From the NCBI GenBank assembly GCA_903832475.1, contig CAILBQ010000168.1, forward strand, positions 1-6,895: DNA of 6,895 bases, given 5' to 3'. The notes below the pieces were generated by a model. That model did not search any database. It was not told the origin of the DNA and worked only from the letters and a program-made list of their open reading frames with translations. Position numbers and translations under genes: made by a program. Of the stretch, positions 5,781 to 6,895 are shown piece after piece; position 1 is the stretch's first letter; the number at the start of each line of letters is the position of its first letter. The stretch comes from an uncultured Acidobacteriota bacterium. Lineage in GTDB: Bacteria > Acidobacteriota > Terriglobia > Terriglobales > Acidobacteriaceae.

Positions 5781-6895
5781 GGTCTTATCGAATTTGAGCC
5801 ACACCATCTCCGCCAGCCTCCACGACGCTCCAGCCGAATCCGCCTCGCAATCGCGCATCCTCGTCATCGACGACGAAGCCGGCATCCGCGAATCTCTCGA
5901 AGTGCTCCTCTCCCTCGAGGGCTACAGCATCGAGATGGCCGTTGACGGCGAAGAAGGCCTGGCCATGCTGGAGAAGCGCAGCTACGACCTCGTCTTGCTC
6001 GACCTTTCCCTGCCCGGCCAGTCCGGCCTTGAGCTTCTCCCCCAGATCCATGAGCGCTACCCCGAACTGCCCGTGGTCATGATCACCGCCTACGGCACCG
6101 TCGACAACGTCGTCGAGGCCGTCCGCGCCGGCGCCGAAAACTTCGTCCAGAAGCCTTGGGACAACGAAAAGCTCCTCGCCGACATTCGCTCTGCCATTGC
6201 CCGCCACAAGGCCGAAGCCGAAAACATCCAGCTCAAGCGCGCCATGAAGCAGCGCTACAATTTCTCCAACATCATCGGCAAGAGCGAAGTCATGCTGCGC
6301 ATCTTCGACCTCGTCGCCCAGGTCGCGCCCAGCCGGTCAACCGTGCTGATCGAAGGCGAATCCGGTACCGGCAAGGAACTCATCGCCAAGGCCCTGCACG
6401 CCAATTCCCCGCGCAAAGACAAGCCTTTCGTCCCCGTCAACACCGGCTCCATGCCTTCCGAGCTGCTCGAATCGACCCTCTTCGGCCACGTCAAGGGTGC
6501 CTTCACCTCAGCCATCGCCACCAAGAAGGGCCTTTTCGAAATCGCCAACGGCGGGACGCTTTTCCTCGACGAAATTGGCAACATGGGCATGGATACCCAG
6601 GCCAAAATCCTGCGCGTCCTCCAGGACCGCCGCTTCACCCCGGTAGGCGGCACGCAAGAGGTTCAGGTCGACGTCCGCATCGTCGCCGCCACCAACGTCA
6701 ACCTGCGCCAGGCCGTCCGCGATGGCAAATTCCGCGACGACCTCTTTTATCGCCTCAACGTCATCTCCATCGATCTGCCGCCCTTGCGGAGCCGCCGCGA
6801 AGACATTCCGCTCCTCGTCAACCGCTTCCTCGACTACTTCTCCAAGGAAAACGATCTCGAAACCCGCAAGCTTACCGCGGACGCCATGCGTGCGC
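5773..6895 (+). CDS. NtrC-family sigma-54-dependent response regulator (partial, 3' end outside window)
   Basis: The window shows 374 codons of a receiver-AAA+ activator. The missing end should hold the rest of the AAA+ domain and probably a Fis-type DNA-binding helix-turn-helix. After a 27-residue N-terminal extension, the receiver (about 28-145) has the acidic pair Asp33-Asp34, phospho-acceptor Asp77, Thr105 and Lys127, all expected for phosphotransfer. The AAA+ domain starts near 165 (NIIGKSEVM). It has Walker A GESGTGKE (195-202), Walker B FLDE (Asp266, Glu267), ATN (306-308) and the arginine-finger region FRDDLFYRL (Arg321, Arg327). The loop that contacts sigma-54, normally GAFTGA, reads GAFTSA (242-247): the key Phe and Thr remain and the second Gly is Ser. 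Role: once phosphorylated by the kinase encoded just upstream, it would use ATP to open sigma-54 promoters. One candidate target is the -24/-12 promoter of its own operon. The regulon is otherwise unknown. Confidence 0.92.
   Translation, partial: MPEVLSNLSHTISASLHDAPAESASQSRILVIDDEAGIRESLEVLLSLEGYSIEMAVDGEEGLAMLEKRSYDLVLLDLSLPGQSGLELLPQIHERYPELPVVMITAYGTVDNVVEAVRAGAENFVQKPWDNEKLLADIRSAIARHKAEAENIQLKRAMKQRYNFSNIIGKSEVMLRIFDLVAQVAPSRSTVLIEGESGTGKELIAKALHANSPRKDKPFVPVNTGSMPSELLESTLFGHVKGAFTSAIATKKGLFEIANGGTLFLDEIGNMGMDTQAKILRVLQDRRFTPVGGTQEVQVDVRIVAATNVNLRQAVRDGKFRDDLFYRLNVISIDLPPLRSRREDIPLLVNRFLDYFSKENDLETRKLTADAMRA

Noticed and set aside
2826..6895. Naming the pair PrsK/PrsR (exosortase-associated two-component system)
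   Set aside because: The kinase shares the multi-TM, GAF and HisKA style and the regulator is NtrC-type. However, the PDZ and PAS domains and the lack of exosortase or PEP-CTERM genes nearby do not support that name.

Overview
This is a GC-rich chromosomal window with four protein-coding genes and no sign of mobile DNA, CRISPR, tRNA or rRNA. The gene types and sequence style suggest a soil or plant-polymer-degrading bacterium, most likely Acidobacteriota (Terriglobia). The indicators are a Tat-exported GH127-type arabinosidase, a very large multi-transmembrane sensor kinase carrying a PDZ domain, and an NtrC-type regulator with a GAFTSA loop. The taxon is an inference from style, not a match.

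Left part (1-1660, minus strand): a Tat-exported beta-L-arabinofuranosidase-like glycoside hydrolase (GH127/DUF1680 superfamily) whose 3' end lies beyond the left edge. The region 1661-1834 is a divergent intergenic spacer. It holds candidate promoters for both directions, a LacI-family-type operator-like palindrome and a small leader hairpin. Next, at 1835-2560 on the plus strand, is L-ribulose-5-phosphate 4-epimerase (araD), with its zinc site and catalytic residues intact. The two genes make one metabolic story: the hydrolase would release L-arabinose outside the cytoplasm, and AraD would perform the last step feeding arabinose carbon into the pentose phosphate pathway. The isomerase and kinase steps are not in this window.

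Right part (2561-6895, plus strand): after a 265-nt spacer comes a two-component operon. The first gene encodes a 984-residue membrane histidine kinase ordered TM - extracytoplasmic PDZ - nine further TMs - GAF - PAS - HisKA - HATPase. Its stop overlaps by 8 nt the start of an NtrC-family (receiver - AAA+) sigma-54 activator, which is cut by the right edge. The spacer carries a good match to a sigma-54 -24/-12 promoter just upstream of the kinase start. This suggests that the operon depends on the class of activator it encodes (possible autoregulation). I see no strong sigma-54 promoter in front of the arabinose genes, so a link between the two halves is not shown.

The plus strand is richer in C than G under both plus-strand and minus-strand genes. 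Plus-strand genes favour codons ending in C and the minus-strand gene favours codons ending in G. This looks like replication-strand skew rather than horizontal transfer. I found no clearly novel system. The items most worth following are the PDZ-containing kinase, its putative sigma-54 promoter, and the GAFTSA variant of its partner regulator.
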